This document shows, piece by piece, positions 18,194 through 28,900 of a DNA stretch of 64,000 nt. Where the stretch lies: assembly GCF_000317105.1 (NCBI RefSeq), contig NC_019693.1, positions 5,085,227 through 5,149,226 of the forward strand, given 5' to 3'. This stretch comes from Oscillatoria acuminata PCC 6304. Its GTDB lineage: Bacteria; Cyanobacteriota; Cyanobacteriia; Cyanobacteriales; Laspinemataceae. The notes beneath the pieces are model-generated. The model had not been told where the DNA came from and made no database searches. It saw only the letters and a list, made by a program, of their open reading frames with translations. The translations under genes were made by a program, and so were the position numbers. How positions within the stretch are numbered: position 1 is the stretch's first letter; each line of letters starts with the position of its first letter.

Positions 18194-18916
18194 CTAGAGT
18201 TTCTCCGATGTATCATCGGAATCACCACTTTGAGCTTCAAACTTGTACCCCACTCCGCGCACCGTATGAATCAGCTTGGGATAGATGCCATCCCCTTCAA
18301 TTTTGCGACGGATTTGGCCAATATGCACGTCCACCACACGCTGATCCCCCACATAGTCATAATCCCAAACTTCTTGAAGCAGTTCAGATCGCCGCCAAAC
18401 TCGGCCTGGATGAGACGCTAAAAAATAGAGTAGATCAAATTCCAGGGCGGTTAGGACAATGGGACGAGCAGAGATAGTCACTTCGCGACGTACCGGATCG
18501 ATGCTCATCGATCCGAAATCAACGGAGGGTTGTTCTGCAACCTGGACAACTCGTTGACGCTTCAACAGCGCCCCGACTCTGGCCCCAAGTTCGACGAGAC
18601 TAAAGGGTTTGGTAATATAGTCATCTGCACCTAAATTAAATCCCCGGATTTTATCAGCTTCATCCGTGCGACTGGTTAGCATTAAAACGAAAACACCCGT
18701 GCGCTTTTGCATCGCTTGGCAAAGCTGATAGCCCGTAGTATCGGGTAAGTTAACATCCAGAATCACCAAGTCTGGATTAAATTGCTCGAAGAGTTCGAGC
18801 GCTTTTTTTCCATCTTCAGCCGACTCCATTTGATAGTCTTGCTTACTTAAAAAGCGATGGATTAAATTCCGGATCGCCGGATCGTCATCAACCACAAGAA
18901 TCTTGGCAGAGGCCAT
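18194..18916 (-). CDS. OmpR/PhoB-type response regulator
   Basis: 240 residues. The receiver domain (about 5-118) has the acidic pair Asp11/Asp12, phospho-acceptor Asp54 in VILDVNLPD, the conserved Thr/Ser in MLTSRTDEADK and Lys in ITKPF. The winged-helix DNA-binding domain (about 135-230) has LTALEFDLLYFLASHPGRVWRR and the closing HTVRGVGYKFE. It is a phosphorylation-controlled transcription factor. No histidine kinase is next to it. The cognate target and exact cyanobacterial orthologue (for example Rpa/Man-type) cannot be settled from sequence alone. Confidence 0.93.
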   Translation of the reverse strand: MASAKILVVDDDPAIRNLIHRFLSKQDYQMESAEDGKKALELFEQFNPDLVILDVNLPDTTGYQLCQAMQKRTGVFVLMLTSRTDEADKIRGFNLGADDYITKPFSLVELGARVGALLKRQRVVQVAEQPSVDFGSMSIDPVRREVTISARPIVLTALEFDLLYFLASHPGRVWRRSELLQEVWDYDYVGDQRVVDVHIGQIRRKIEGDGIYPKLIHTVRGVGYKFEAQSGDSDDTSEKL

Positions 18917-20581
18917 AGCTACAACTGTGCTGGTGTGAACAGGTCAAGAGTCATCATTCAGCCTGACATGATGAGTCAGAATAGAGGGTCTAACTTGATT
19001 GAGCCAATCAGAGTGAATTCAAGGATCCACTATAATCCCTTTATAGAGTATTGCCCAAATGATTGATTGGCAACAAATGAGGCAAATTCAAAGGAAACAG
19101 GACCTCCTCCTGTAGACCCTGCCTAGAATGCTGTGATCACTCCCTCCACCTCCACTTTTTTAGTGGATCTTGAATTGCGAAGGGTATCGCTGACTATACA
19201 ACAGATCCACCCTCTCCTACTAGAGGGAGTTGCTCAGTAGCAGTTAGAGCAAGGAGTTCTCAATGAAATAAATAGAGGGGGATTTGGGGAATAAAGCACG
19301 CATTCTATAGGCAATTCGGCAACTAGACCACTCCCCAAAGAAACATTGACCAAAAACAGTCAAGATGATATTCAAACCTTACGATAGCTTAAAATTTACG
19401 ATTGGGGGATTAGGTTATAACAGAGAATGGGGTCAGGGGGGAGCATTTTGAGGAAGAAGTGCAACCCCTGGCCTGTAATTCTGTCGCGCTATCAGTCGGA
19501 CTGGGGATCCTCAGATGAGTCAAACATGAGGGGTGGAACAGGGGTTGCCACCTCAAATTTCCCTCGTCCATTGCTTCATACTGGTTTCCGTGCCGTTTTG
19601 AGGGAAAAGGGTTGAGGTATCTAAACGGGATGCTGGGAACTTAACCCTCAAAAAATTACTTCTAGCCGATCGCGGAAAACTGGGGTGAGCGATCGCTCAC
19701 CCAGGCGATTTAGGTTGGGGGTATCCGTTTCGCCAATCCCTCCAATTCCAGAGATAATAGAGGGGAGTTTTTCTAATTCCTAGCCAATCAGCGGCCAAGA
19801 CTTCCTCAAGAACTATCCCTTGAACCCAGTCTTGGGACCTCTGCTGTGGGTTGAGTCGTGAGTGGGGTCTTCTGAAAACCCCCGACGGGAGAGGATGGCG
19901 ATCGCGCAGGCTAACTCCAATCTGCCTGACGGCAATCCTTCTGACAGTTCCGGCAGGGCTGCCTCTGGAAATCTGGGGTAAACCGGAACTAAAACCCGAG
20001 GAGATGGGAGGACCGGGACTCGCGTCCCCCCTAGTCAACTCACGACTCTGAACCCTGACTCAGAAGTTAAAAACCCAACCCTGGGTCTGATTCATGACAA
20101 AATATCCTGGCACTCTGGGTCCTATCCGGCTGATTTAACACAATTTATAGCGGTTTGGAGTCGGCTGAGGTACAGATTGTGGATGGATTCAGTGCCTCCC
20201 TTGGGAATGTCAAATTTTTTAATTTGTACCTCATCACTCCGGGAATGGCGAGGGATAATCTCAACTGCAAAGTCCTGATTGTGATCAAAGACGACAACCC
20301 TGGGATTTTTACTCAACCTTAAAGGGCAAGGGATGAGCGGGCCCAGGAGAAAACTGCGGGAGTGTCATCCGCCTCATGCACCGGATTGATGCAGGCTTTA
20401 AAAGGTCTACATTTCTCGGGACAGAAACAGTTTAAGCCAGTTTAAATGCAACAGGCTATGGGTAAGCCCAGTTTCCTGACGGAGTGTGGCACTCAATCTT
20501 GCACTTGACAAAGTTTTGTTCTGGCCGACACTCACGCCTCGCGTGGAGTGCGGTTCTCTTAATATCCTAGTAAAAGATTAG
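18917..20581. other. long gene-free stretch between two signalling genes
   Basis: 1.66 kb with only short frames of poor coding character; the frames at 19427, 19697 and 20122 lack family resemblance, ribosome-binding sites or partners. No tRNA, rnpB, ssrA or known riboswitch signature seen. GC composition varies, with AT-rich parts near 19000 and GC-rich parts near 19900. Confidence 0.5.
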
Positions 20582-21793
20582 ATGAATAGTAATGATTCCC
20601 CAAACAATTCTCCTTTGATTCTGCTGGTAGATGATGACCGGACAACGCGGATGCTGCTGCGTCGGGCGATGCACAATGAAGGGTATCGAGTGGTAGAGGC
20701 AGCCGATGGCATCGAAGGGTTGGAACTGTACAAGCAACACAAACCGGATATGGTGCTGCTGGATGCCAAAATGCCGGGGATGGATGGTTTTACTTGCTGT
20801 ACTCAAATTAATGCGATCGCCGGTGGGTTAGGTATCCCGGTGTTAATGATTACCAGTTTAGAAGACGAGGATTCCGTTGATCGAGCCTTTGAGGCGGGTG
20901 CGACTGACTATATTACCAAACCCATTCATTGGGCGGTTTTGCGACGGCGGGTTCAGCGACTTTTACAAGAAAAACAAGCTGAACGAGAAATTCTCAAGGC
21001 ACTGGATCAAGAACGAGAACTGAATGAATTGAGGTCTCGGATTGTGACTATGGTCTCCCACGAGTACCGCACTCCTCTAACCGCGATTTTATCTTCCGCT
21101 GAATTGCTGGAATGTTATTGGCACAAATGGGATGAGCAAAAACGGCTCAAACATCTTGAACGGATTCAATTGGCGGCGACTCATCTAACTCAGTTGGTGG
21201 CGGATGTATTGTCTATCAATGAGGTAGAATCTGGACAAATTGAGTTTAATCCAGCCCCGGTAAATTTGGAGCGTCTTTGCCAAGAAGCAATTGCCCATTT
21301 GCGGCTTTCTCCTGCTTCTCCTCATCAAATCACGTTAACTCATCACGGCGATGATTGTGATGTCATTCTTGATGGCAAATTAGTCCAACAGATGTTGATT
21401 AGTCTTCTTTCTAATTCTATCAAATATTCTCCGAAAGGAGGAAATATAGACATTGAATTGATTTTCTATAATCCGGATAGCTTGCCTGAAAATCCAGGCT
21501 TTTCCTTGACCGAAGCTGAATTAAACAATATTGAGTCACCTGTAACTATTTTTCGCGTAAAAGACCAAGGATTTGGGATTTTACCCCACGAACAGGGCAA
21601 AATTTTTAATGCCTTTCATCGGGGTAGCAATGTGGGAACAATTCAGGGGACAGGTTTGGGCTTGGCGATCGCCAAAAAATGTGTGGAGTTACATCGCGGG
21701 GAGATTTCCATTGCCAGTGAAGTGGGTGTCGGCACGACGGTTACGGTAACCCTTCCTTCTAGGACTTCTGCATTACCTCTGAACCCTGGTTAG
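20582..21793 (+). CDS. receiver-histidine kinase hybrid
   Basis: 403 residues. An N-terminal receiver domain (about 11-130, Asp61 in VLLDAKMPGMDG, Lys113 in ITKPI) is joined by a coiled linker to a HisKA dimerisation domain with phospho-acceptor His160 in MVSHEYRTPL. The HATPase domain (about 265-395) has the N box around SLLSNSIKYSP, a G1 box DQGFGI and a G2 box GTGLGLAIAKKC. There is no membrane segment, so it is a cytosolic relay protein. The order receiver then kinase is common in cyanobacteria. Its partner regulator is not adjacent. Confidence 0.93.
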   Translation: MNSNDSPNNSPLILLVDDDRTTRMLLRRAMHNEGYRVVEAADGIEGLELYKQHKPDMVLLDAKMPGMDGFTCCTQINAIAGGLGIPVLMITSLEDEDSVDRAFEAGATDYITKPIHWAVLRRRVQRLLQEKQAEREILKALDQERELNELRSRIVTMVSHEYRTPLTAILSSAELLECYWHKWDEQKRLKHLERIQLAATHLTQLVADVLSINEVESGQIEFNPAPVNLERLCQEAIAHLRLSPASPHQITLTHHGDDCDVILDGKLVQQMLISLLSNSIKYSPKGGNIDIELIFYNPDSLPENPGFSLTEAELNNIESPVTIFRVKDQGFGILPHEQGKIFNAFHRGSNVGTIQGTGLGLAIAKKCVELHRGEISIASEVGVGTTVTVTLPSRTSALPLNPG

Positions 21794-22473
21794 CGATCGC
21801 CAATTGGGAAGTGGCTCAGAAACCGAGTTGTCTATCCTACTTTTTTCCTAAAATTAATCGCTCAGGACTTATGTTTTTCATCTCAATCTAGGCTTTTAAA
21901 AGCCAATCAACCCTACATTAAGGGCTTAAACTAAAGGATGGCGTAAGTCCGGCATTTTTCCTAACCCCTGATCTCCAACTTATGCCTTGTGGGGACGAGA
22001 GGAGTGAAATCCGGGGGGATGATATCTAGTTTAACCGTCTGTTTCGGTCCCCTAAAATAGACTTTTTTAAGGTATTCTTTATATCTTTATCAAAAACTAC
22101 TTGATTTTTGTATAAAAATTAATACAATTAAACCAGTCCAAAAATTAGGGGGTTTTTGAGTCCAGGGCATCTGGAAGAGAACTAAACCGATCGCTCACCA
22201 AGCAGCGGTAGGGAAGAAGGGCGAATGCTTTGAGTTCGGAGGTTTTTGTACCCCTCCCCCAGGCGCAAACTAGAGCAAGTCAGGGGGTTCGGGTCAAAAA
22301 TAATCGGGAACATCTCAATTTGTTCAAGAGACCTAACCCCCCAGCCCCCTTCCCTAAAAGGGAAGGGGGAGAAAGAGATTTATTCCCCAAAATCTCCTCA
22401 AGCGCCCCAATTAAAACCCCTGGATTGGAGGATGAGTGGGACCTGTATTAACATTTTCATAAATTGGATCAAA
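21794..22473. other. gap with a fragment of the dispersed GC-rich repeat
   Basis: About 680 bases. 22311-22385 resembles the left end and core of the element at 1823 (AACATCTCAATTTGTTCAAG and CCCCCCAGCCCCCTTCCC). The rest shows no credible gene. A frame that starts at 22246 and runs into the next gene is judged not to be its true start. Confidence 0.6.
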
Positions 22474-22941
22474 ATGATGAAAACACCGGGAAAAATTTTT
22501 TTAGCGATCGCCTCAATCTTCAGCAGTTTGACCTTAATTCAAACAGTCCGAGCTGTACCTGCCAGTCAACTCAACCTTGAAATAGAAGGCATCACCAATC
22601 CCCGAGGCAATATTTGTTTCACAATTTTTTCCCGCAGTGACGGATTTCCTCGGGATGGGACGAAGGCCCTCAAAGCTGAATGTTCTCCCATTGAAAACCT
22701 GCCTGTTACCCTGAGCATCGATGGATTAAATGCAGGCAACTATGCCGTTGCCGTCTTTCACGATGAAAATGCCGATGGACAACTCAACACCAATGCCGTG
22801 GGAATTCCTCAAGAAGGATTTGGATTTTCTAATAACCCCCCCATCCTGACAGGTGCTCCCAAATTTAGCGAGGCGACCTTTTTCGTTGCCGGACAAACGA
22901 CAACAGTGCGGATTACGATGAAATATTTGCTACGAATCTAG
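22474..22941 (+). CDS. DUF2141 family exported protein
   Basis: 155 residues from the paired ATG at 22474. A signal peptide (about 1-27) precedes a DUF2141 domain, recognised by GNICFTIFSRSDGFP, the AVFHDENADGQLN segment and the GFGFSNNP motif. The AVFHDENADGQ segment is Asp/Asn-rich and could bind Ca2+. The protein is probably periplasmic or outer-surface. Function of the family is unknown. Confidence 0.88.
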   Translation: MMKTPGKIFLAIASIFSSLTLIQTVRAVPASQLNLEIEGITNPRGNICFTIFSRSDGFPRDGTKALKAECSPIENLPVTLSIDGLNAGNYAVAVFHDENADGQLNTNAVGIPQEGFGFSNNPPILTGAPKFSEATFFVAGQTTTVRITMKYLLRI

Positions 22942-23057
22942 GCTCAATTGTAAAATATAGCCAAATAGAAAACCGGGGGAGCGCGAACCGATCTATTATT
23001 TAAGCGCATCTCAGGCAAAATTCAGGAAAAAATCAGCAGTTATTGGAGGCTAAATTT

Positions 23058-24059
23058 ATGCAGCCAATGTTTAAATGGCTTGGTATTGTTACAGCAATCG
23101 GGATATCGGGGATATCAATGCCCTTACCCGGATTGGCGATACCAGATGATCCCACAGGGGGCATGGATTCTGGACAGGTGACCACTTCTCCAGATATCCT
23201 AGAACCGCTACAGCCTCCGGTTACCCCTAGGGCAACTCCCCAGACACCGCCTCAAACCCCTGCATCAACCCCGAGGGCGACTCCCGAAAGCAGCCCAGCA
23301 CCGGCAACCCCTAGAGTGCAGCAAGAACCCGTGCAGCCCAGACCTGCACCCCAGGCGACGAGTGAGGTGGAGACATTACTCTCCCGGGGTCAATTTTTGT
23401 TGTCTTCCAAGCAATATGAAGATGCGCTCAGAACTTATGACAGTGCCCTGGAGTTAAATTCTAATAATGCGGATGCCTGGATTGGTCGAGGCATGGTGTT
23501 AGAGCAGTTGGCGCGTTACGATGATGCGATCGCGGCGATTGACCGGGCGACGGAAATTAATCCGAATTATTCTCTGGCATGGCTCAGTCGGGGGATGGTC
23601 CTCAAACAGGCGGAACGCTTTGAGGATGCCTTAACGGCGTTCGATCGCGCTTTGGATGGGAATGGACAGTGGGGAGATAACCGAGCCGCAGATGCAGCCC
23701 TGAACCGGGGTTCGGTCCTCTGGCAACTCGATCGCCGGGATGATGCCCTCGCTTCTTTTGACCGGGCGCTTGAACTGGATCCTCAGTTTGCCTTGGCTTG
23801 GTATAACAAAGCTACTGCACTCCTGATCCTCGGTGAATTGGAAGCAGCGGTTAGCGCTTATGATAGCGCCATTAACAGTAACGGCCAGTGGGGTTTATCC
23901 ACGGGTCCGGCCAGTGCCTGGTACAATCGCGGTTTGGCCTTAGAGCAGTTGGAGCGTTACGAGGATGCGATCGCCTCTTATGACCAAGCGCTGCGAATTA
24001 CTCCGAACCATACGAAAGCTAGACAGCAACTAGCTCGATTGCGTCAGCAGGCGCAGTAA
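23058..24059 (+). CDS. exported TPR protein
   Basis: 333 residues from the ATG at 23058, with GGAGG eight bases upstream; a TTG five codons earlier is not favoured. A signal peptide (about 1-27) is followed by a Pro/Thr/Gln-rich linker (about 40-105) and about six TPR units (about 110-330), e.g. YEDALRTYDSALELNSNN. It likely works as a periplasmic or thylakoid-lumen scaffold. Two copies of a dispersed repeat start right at the stop codon. Confidence 0.9.
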   Translation: MQPMFKWLGIVTAIGISGISMPLPGLAIPDDPTGGMDSGQVTTSPDILEPLQPPVTPRATPQTPPQTPASTPRATPESSPAPATPRVQQEPVQPRPAPQATSEVETLLSRGQFLLSSKQYEDALRTYDSALELNSNNADAWIGRGMVLEQLARYDDAIAAIDRATEINPNYSLAWLSRGMVLKQAERFEDALTAFDRALDGNGQWGDNRAADAALNRGSVLWQLDRRDDALASFDRALELDPQFALAWYNKATALLILGELEAAVSAYDSAINSNGQWGLSTGPASAWYNRGLALEQLERYEDAIASYDQALRITPNHTKARQQLARLRQQAQ

Positions 24060-24282
24060 TACGGAATCCGGTTTTTGAAGGTCTATAAAAAGACCCGCAC
24101 CCTGAAGGGTGGGGCTACACAGACGAAGCCCGCCTGCGCGGGCTCAAGAAAATCGACAATACAGAATCCGGTTTTTGAAGGTCTATAAAAAGACCCGCAC
24201 CCTGAAGGGTGGAGGCTCACAGGACGAAGCCCGCCTGCGCGGGCTCAAGAGAAAATCGACTTTTGACAATCGGATTTGGTAT
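24059..24282 (+). repeat. two tandem copies of the 119-bp dispersed repeat
   Basis: Copy 1 (24059-about 24157) begins ATACGGAATCCGGTTTTTG and is truncated after AAAATCGAC. Copy 2 (24160-24282) begins ATACAGAATCCGG and runs to the full end CAATCGGATTTGGTAT. Each includes the hairpin GCCCGCCTGCGCGGGC. They are the opposite orientation to the copy at 8262-8380 and may serve as a transcript end for the TPR gene. Confidence 0.85.
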
Positions 24283-24288
24283 AAGCTC

Positions 24289-24328
24289 AAAAAACGGGCG
24301 AGGGTTGAAACCCTCGCCCGTTTTTTTT
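24289..24328 (-). terminator. bidirectional terminator
   Basis: CGGGCGAGGGT and ACCCTCGCCCG form a strong stem flanked by A and T runs. It overlaps the stop codon of the gene at 24327 and can end that transcript as well as the plus-strand one. Confidence 0.9.
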
Positions 24329-25835
24329 AGGGAAGCCAGCCCGGACGGAGGCCCTCAAAGGGTAACTCTTCGGGTTTGTAATCTAAGGGACGGTTGGTGG
24401 GGGCACTGGGATCCAAGGGCAGCAGCCAGAGCCGACTTCTGGCGATCGCTTCCCCGGAACTGGTGCGAACCGCATCCACTGGGGCTTGATTCCCTTGGGG
24501 GGCGACGCTGACTATTTGATCAAACAGCAACCCTAACCCATCTGGGGCCAAACTGATATGAACCTCTCGCTGATCCGGTAACAGCACTAGGGGTTGCAGG
24601 TCCCCGGTTTCTAAATTAATGGCGGCGATGTAAGGTTCTTCTTTATAAATTTCCCCTTCCACCAATTTCGTGAGCAAACAATAGAGGGTTTTTCCTTGGG
24701 GTCCGAATTGGGCGCTCAGAAATGAACCTTGAATGCGGCGCAGTTCTTTGCTGACCCCAGTGGTGGTGACCAAATAGAGCGATCGCGTGTAGTCAGTGTT
24801 GAATTTCACCATCGCGGCGGCACTACCATCAGCCGAAAAGCTCAACACTCGCCCAAATTGGGGCAGAAAATCTACAGGTTCGGCTTTCGGTTCTAAGGGC
24901 AAAATGGCTAGTCCCTGTCCCTGGGCGATCGCCACCGCCTGACTATCGGGCGTAATAATAAAATCCCCCCCCGGTTCATTTTCTAACGGTTTGGGTTGCT
25001 TTCCTTCCTCTATTTTCCAGAGTCCAAATTGGGTCGGGTCCTGTTTGTTAACGCGCTGCACCAGAATGGTTTCACCATCAGGGGAGAGGTCGAAGTTGAG
25101 GTTTTGATAGTTGTCCGAGCCCAAGATCCGTTTGATTTGACCCGGTGAGTTGTCACGGCGGCGGGATCTTCTGCCTTGGGTTTCCGGGATGATGCCGGTG
25201 GTGACGGTGAACAGTCGTTGCTCTAAAACGCCTCGGTTGGGTGAGAAGGAGTCGATCGCGGAAAATAAGAGGCGATCGCCCTCGGAATAGGGTTTATAAT
25301 CCAGGACGGTAATTTCTTTCGGGGTCAGAATCGTTTTTTCGCTTTTGCTGAAGTTGTAAAGGATTAACTGTCCCCGTTCTTCTGGGGAGACTCCGATATA
25401 GACTAAGGCGCGATCGCGGCTTTTGAACTCCCCGACAAATGGCTCGATCAGGGTTCCCTCTTTTCCCGCTTGAGCGAAGCGTTCCCGCGCTTGGCTGAGT
25501 TCCAGTTTAAATTGCATCCCATAAGGCACTCCTTGGGTAACCGTGTAAGCCATCCGCCTTCCTGCCCAACTGATTTTACCAGGCACTGGGGGTTCGATGC
25601 TCAGGTTGTCTTCTACGCTCTGGCGATCCATCGGACGGCTGAAGGTCATGATAAAGGCGCGATCGCTGGCACTGACTTGTTTATTTTGCCAGGTAAATTC
25701 TCGCACTCGCGGCGCGGTACTATCACCTCCAAGTAGGAGCAAGGCGATCGCCACCGTCAACACCGCAATCAAGGCGATCGCTGCGCGATCAAGCGGTTGG
25801 GAGAATTTTTTCTGGAGTTGGTCTGCACTGAACAT
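24327..25835 (-). CDS. membrane-anchored beta-propeller protein with Ig-like domain
   Basis: 502 residues. One N-terminal membrane helix (about 18-36) is followed by an SbsA-type Ig-like domain (about 42-115; FIMTFSRPMDRQSVEDNLSI is characteristic). A WD40/TolB-like beta-propeller fills about 140-480, with repeats such as NLNFDLSPDGETILV and GRVLSFSADGSAAAMV. The shape suggests a periplasmic binding or scaffold protein attached to the cytoplasmic membrane. No enzyme motif or operon partner is visible. Domain calls rest on motif reading only. Confidence 0.78.
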   Translation of the reverse strand: MFSADQLQKKFSQPLDRAAIALIAVLTVAIALLLLGGDSTAPRVREFTWQNKQVSASDRAFIMTFSRPMDRQSVEDNLSIEPPVPGKISWAGRRMAYTVTQGVPYGMQFKLELSQARERFAQAGKEGTLIEPFVGEFKSRDRALVYIGVSPEERGQLILYNFSKSEKTILTPKEITVLDYKPYSEGDRLLFSAIDSFSPNRGVLEQRLFTVTTGIIPETQGRRSRRRDNSPGQIKRILGSDNYQNLNFDLSPDGETILVQRVNKQDPTQFGLWKIEEGKQPKPLENEPGGDFIITPDSQAVAIAQGQGLAILPLEPKAEPVDFLPQFGRVLSFSADGSAAAMVKFNTDYTRSLYLVTTTGVSKELRRIQGSFLSAQFGPQGKTLYCLLTKLVEGEIYKEEPYIAAINLETGDLQPLVLLPDQREVHISLAPDGLGLLFDQIVSVAPQGNQAPVDAVRTSSGEAIARSRLWLLPLDPSAPTNRPLDYKPEELPFEGLRPGWLP

Positions 25836-26882
25836 CGCTTAAGGGTTAATGTTTAGAGTTTAGATCTCAGAGTTGAGGGACCCGGTTACCCGACTTACGC
25901 ATCATTTCTATCTGGAGTAGGCATAGCAGTAGAGCCAACGCCCCTATCCTAGGGGATGAAATCCCCACTCTGGCATAAGTCTTCGGGTTTAACCCTAGGG
26001 GACTGAATGCCGACCCATCGGATTTGGAATGTCCATTCCACTGTTTTAATTTAGCATTCATTCCCATCTGACTCCCTCCAGATTTATGGCCCTACAGTTC
26101 CCCCGCTTCATCAGGCCCAGTTCAGGAACCGCCTTGCCAAAACCTTTGTGTTAGCACATCATTCGGATCTACCTACCTTGAGTAAAAATTATACTAAGTT
26201 TGGTTATCAAAAGTTGCTTTTATAAAAGTATAAATATTTAAAAGTCTGCTTTTTTAGGCCAAAACGAAATTACGTGAGGTAAGATTGATCGCCTCTAGTG
26301 TTGGCTCCGTTGGGATTGCATTCTTTAAAGATAAAAGGGAATTATAACAAGTTATAAATATAGCAAATCTAAATCATGATGGGAATAGAATTCAAAAGAG
26401 GAAGCAAGATGCTCCCACTTTAGTGAAGAATTGTCCCATTCATTGAGAGGTGCTATACATTCAGGCGAGTTTAATTTAGAGAATTCCGTAAGTATTATTA
26501 CTCTTTTAGAACCACCGAAATTTTAATAAAACTTTCTATTATACGCTAAACCCGGGGGAAGTTGACTCTATTAATTGGGTAATCTGCCCCAACCATAGAG
26601 TAAAACCAATGATACTAATCATTAAAATCAATAGTTCTCTGGGTCAGCCGCTCCAACCGCCCAAAGTCCTCTGTAGATGAGGCTATAAGCAGAAATTACA
26701 GAACCAATTATTAATTTTTGTGCAGGAGTCCTTTCCTTTGGGGACCGAATAAGGATACGCTGATCCCAAGAAGATTAAGAAAAGATAAATCTATTCCAGC
26801 CCTGCGGGAGTGCAATCCTGAAATTTATCAGGGAAGCATCAATGGCAGACTGTTCATTTACAGCGAATATTAGGAAATACGG
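25836..26882. other. 1-kb gap upstream of the CO2-uptake genes
   Basis: No credible gene. It must contain the ndhF3 promoter and any CO2-responsive operator. A single TCAATG half-site of the LysR-type (NdhR/CmpR) operator stands at 26839-26844, about 40 bases before ndhF3, without the matching ATCAAT half, so I do not call an operator. The segment GAAGCAAGATGCTCC at about 26401 is shared with an inverted repeat at 60436. Confidence 0.5.
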
Positions 26883-28742
26883 ATGGCTGATTTACTTTTG
26901 ACAACCGTTTGGTTAGTGCCTGGATATTCCTTGCTTGGGGGACTCCTGGCTGGCGCTTGGTCCCCGGGAACGATCCGAAAAACCGGACCAAGACCCTCGG
27001 GCTATATTAATTTAGTCCTAACATTTTTAGCCTTCGTTCATAGTTTATTGGCGTTACCGGCAACCTGGAATCAACCGGCGCAACAGCTATCTTGGACTTG
27101 GTTAGATGCTGCCGGGTTAACCCTAACGGTAGATTTAAAAATATCTGCTTTGACGGTTGGTGCAATGGCATTAGTCACGGGATTGAATCTGCTGGCGCAG
27201 ATTTTTGCCGTGGGATATATGGAAATGGACTGGGGTTGGGGTCGCTTCTATGCCATGTTGGGAGTATTTGAAGCGGGAATTTGCGCCCTGATTTTGTGCA
27301 ATTCGTTGTTTTTCAGTTATGTCATTTTAGAAGTCCTCACCCTGGGCACCTATTTATTAGTGGGTTTGTGGTTCTCGCAACCGTTGGTGGTGACGGGGGC
27401 CAGAGATGCTTTTTTGACCAAACGGGTAGGAGATTTAATTCTGCTGATGGGGGTAGTTGCTTTATTGCCGTTAGCAGGAACTTGGAATTTTGATGAATTA
27501 GCCCAATGGGCGCAAACCGCTGATGTAGACCCAAAAATTGCTACGTTGTTGGGGTTAGCGTTAATTGCCGGACCCTTGGGGAAATGTGCTCAGTTTCCCT
27601 TGCATCTGTGGTTAGATGAGGCAATGGAGGGGCCAGTTCCTAGTACGATTTTGCGGAATTCTGTGGTGGTGGCAACTGGGGCCTGGGTATTGATTAAATT
27701 ACAGCCGGTGTTGGCGTTGTCGGAGATTGCGACAACGACGGCGATTTATATTGGGGCGGTGACAGCAGTAGGGGCTTCGGCGATCGCCATTGCCCAAATT
27801 GATATCAAGCGATCGCTCTCTTACTCTGTGAGTGCTTACATGGGGTTAGTGTTTATCGCTGTGGGTACGGGCGAGACTCAAACGGCGCTGATGTTACTCC
27901 TCTCTCACGCCGTGGCGATGGCACTCTTAGTTACCTGTACTGGAGGAATTATCTGGAATACGATTACCCAAGACCTCACTCAGTATGGGGGACTATGGTC
28001 TCGCCGTCCAATTTCTGGGTTGGCATTTCTTGTGGGAGTTGCGGGTTTAGTGGCGTTACCTCCCTTTGGCGGATTCTGGTCGTTGCTCACCATGGCGGAG
28101 AATCTCTGGCAGACGCATCCGGAGTTGGTGGGTGTGTTGGTGGTGGTGAATGGGTTGACGGCATTTAGTGTAATTCGCGAGTTCGGATTAATTTTTGGGG
28201 GAGAACCGAAACCGATGACAGTGCGATCGCCAGAAGTGCATTGGCCAATGGTTCTCCCGATGGTGATTTTAATGGGCGTCACCCTGCATATTCCGTTAAT
28301 TTTGATGGAATGGAATCTGCTACCTGACTGGGCAAACCTGAATGTTCCTGTGGCGGGAGTTTTGATTGGATCAACCTTAGTCGGAGGTGGGTCGGCTGCC
28401 TTCATTTATATGAGCAGTCGCATTTCCAAACCCGTCAAATTTGGTCCCCAATCCGTCCAAGACTTTTTTGCTTACGATTTTTATACGGCCAAGTTGTACA
28501 AGCTGACCATTGTCTTTGCCGTGGGTTTTGTTTCCCAGATTGTCTTCTGGTTTGACCGCTATATTGTGGATGGATTGGTCAATTTAGTGGGATTATTCAC
28601 CGTATTTAGCGGCCAGAGCTTAAAATACAATGTTTCGGGACAAACACAGTTTTATGCCCTAACTATTTTGTTTGGCGTTGCTGTGTTAGGAATGTTACTC
28701 GCTTGGCCATCTTTGTCGAAAATTATCTTAATTTTCAACTAA
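26883..28742 (+). CDS. ndhF3: NDH-1MS subunit NdhF3 (high-affinity CO2 uptake)
   Basis: 619 residues, multi-spanning, of the NADH-quinone oxidoreductase subunit 5 family: the core carries LTKRVGDLILLMG, the PLHLWLDEAMEGPVPSTIL segment and the Lys in AQIDIKRSLSYS that conduct protons. Its place with ndhD3 and cupA marks it as NdhF3 of the low-CO2-induced NDH-1MS complex in the thylakoid membrane, which couples electron flow to CO2 hydration. The PVPSTIL version of the usual PTPVSAL loop fits the specialised F3/F4 group. It is followed by a carbonic anhydrase gene after 158 bases. Confidence 0.93.
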   Translation: MADLLLTTVWLVPGYSLLGGLLAGAWSPGTIRKTGPRPSGYINLVLTFLAFVHSLLALPATWNQPAQQLSWTWLDAAGLTLTVDLKISALTVGAMALVTGLNLLAQIFAVGYMEMDWGWGRFYAMLGVFEAGICALILCNSLFFSYVILEVLTLGTYLLVGLWFSQPLVVTGARDAFLTKRVGDLILLMGVVALLPLAGTWNFDELAQWAQTADVDPKIATLLGLALIAGPLGKCAQFPLHLWLDEAMEGPVPSTILRNSVVVATGAWVLIKLQPVLALSEIATTTAIYIGAVTAVGASAIAIAQIDIKRSLSYSVSAYMGLVFIAVGTGETQTALMLLLSHAVAMALLVTCTGGIIWNTITQDLTQYGGLWSRRPISGLAFLVGVAGLVALPPFGGFWSLLTMAENLWQTHPELVGVLVVVNGLTAFSVIREFGLIFGGEPKPMTVRSPEVHWPMVLPMVILMGVTLHIPLILMEWNLLPDWANLNVPVAGVLIGSTLVGGGSAAFIYMSSRISKPVKFGPQSVQDFFAYDFYTAKLYKLTIVFAVGFVSQIVFWFDRYIVDGLVNLVGLFTVFSGQSLKYNVSGQTQFYALTILFGVAVLGMLLAWPSLSKIILIFN

Positions 28743-28900
28743 CCAAATCGGGTACAATAGGGCATCAAGTGTTGAATAGATGAATCATGGCGACTGCTTA
28801 GTTCTCCCAATCTAAGCAAGGGCATCGCCTGATACTTCTAGCCCATTCAATTTTTTACACCCGTCAGCTTGATTGGGTGCAAACTTAAACGAACAAATTC

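Noticed and set aside
19427-20316. Short ORFs in the gap between the response regulator and the hybrid kinase
   Set aside because: They have no ribosome-binding site, no recognisable family and unusual composition.
26839-26844. NdhR/CmpR operator before ndhF3
   Set aside because: Only one TCAATG half-site is seen; the matching half at the right distance is missing.
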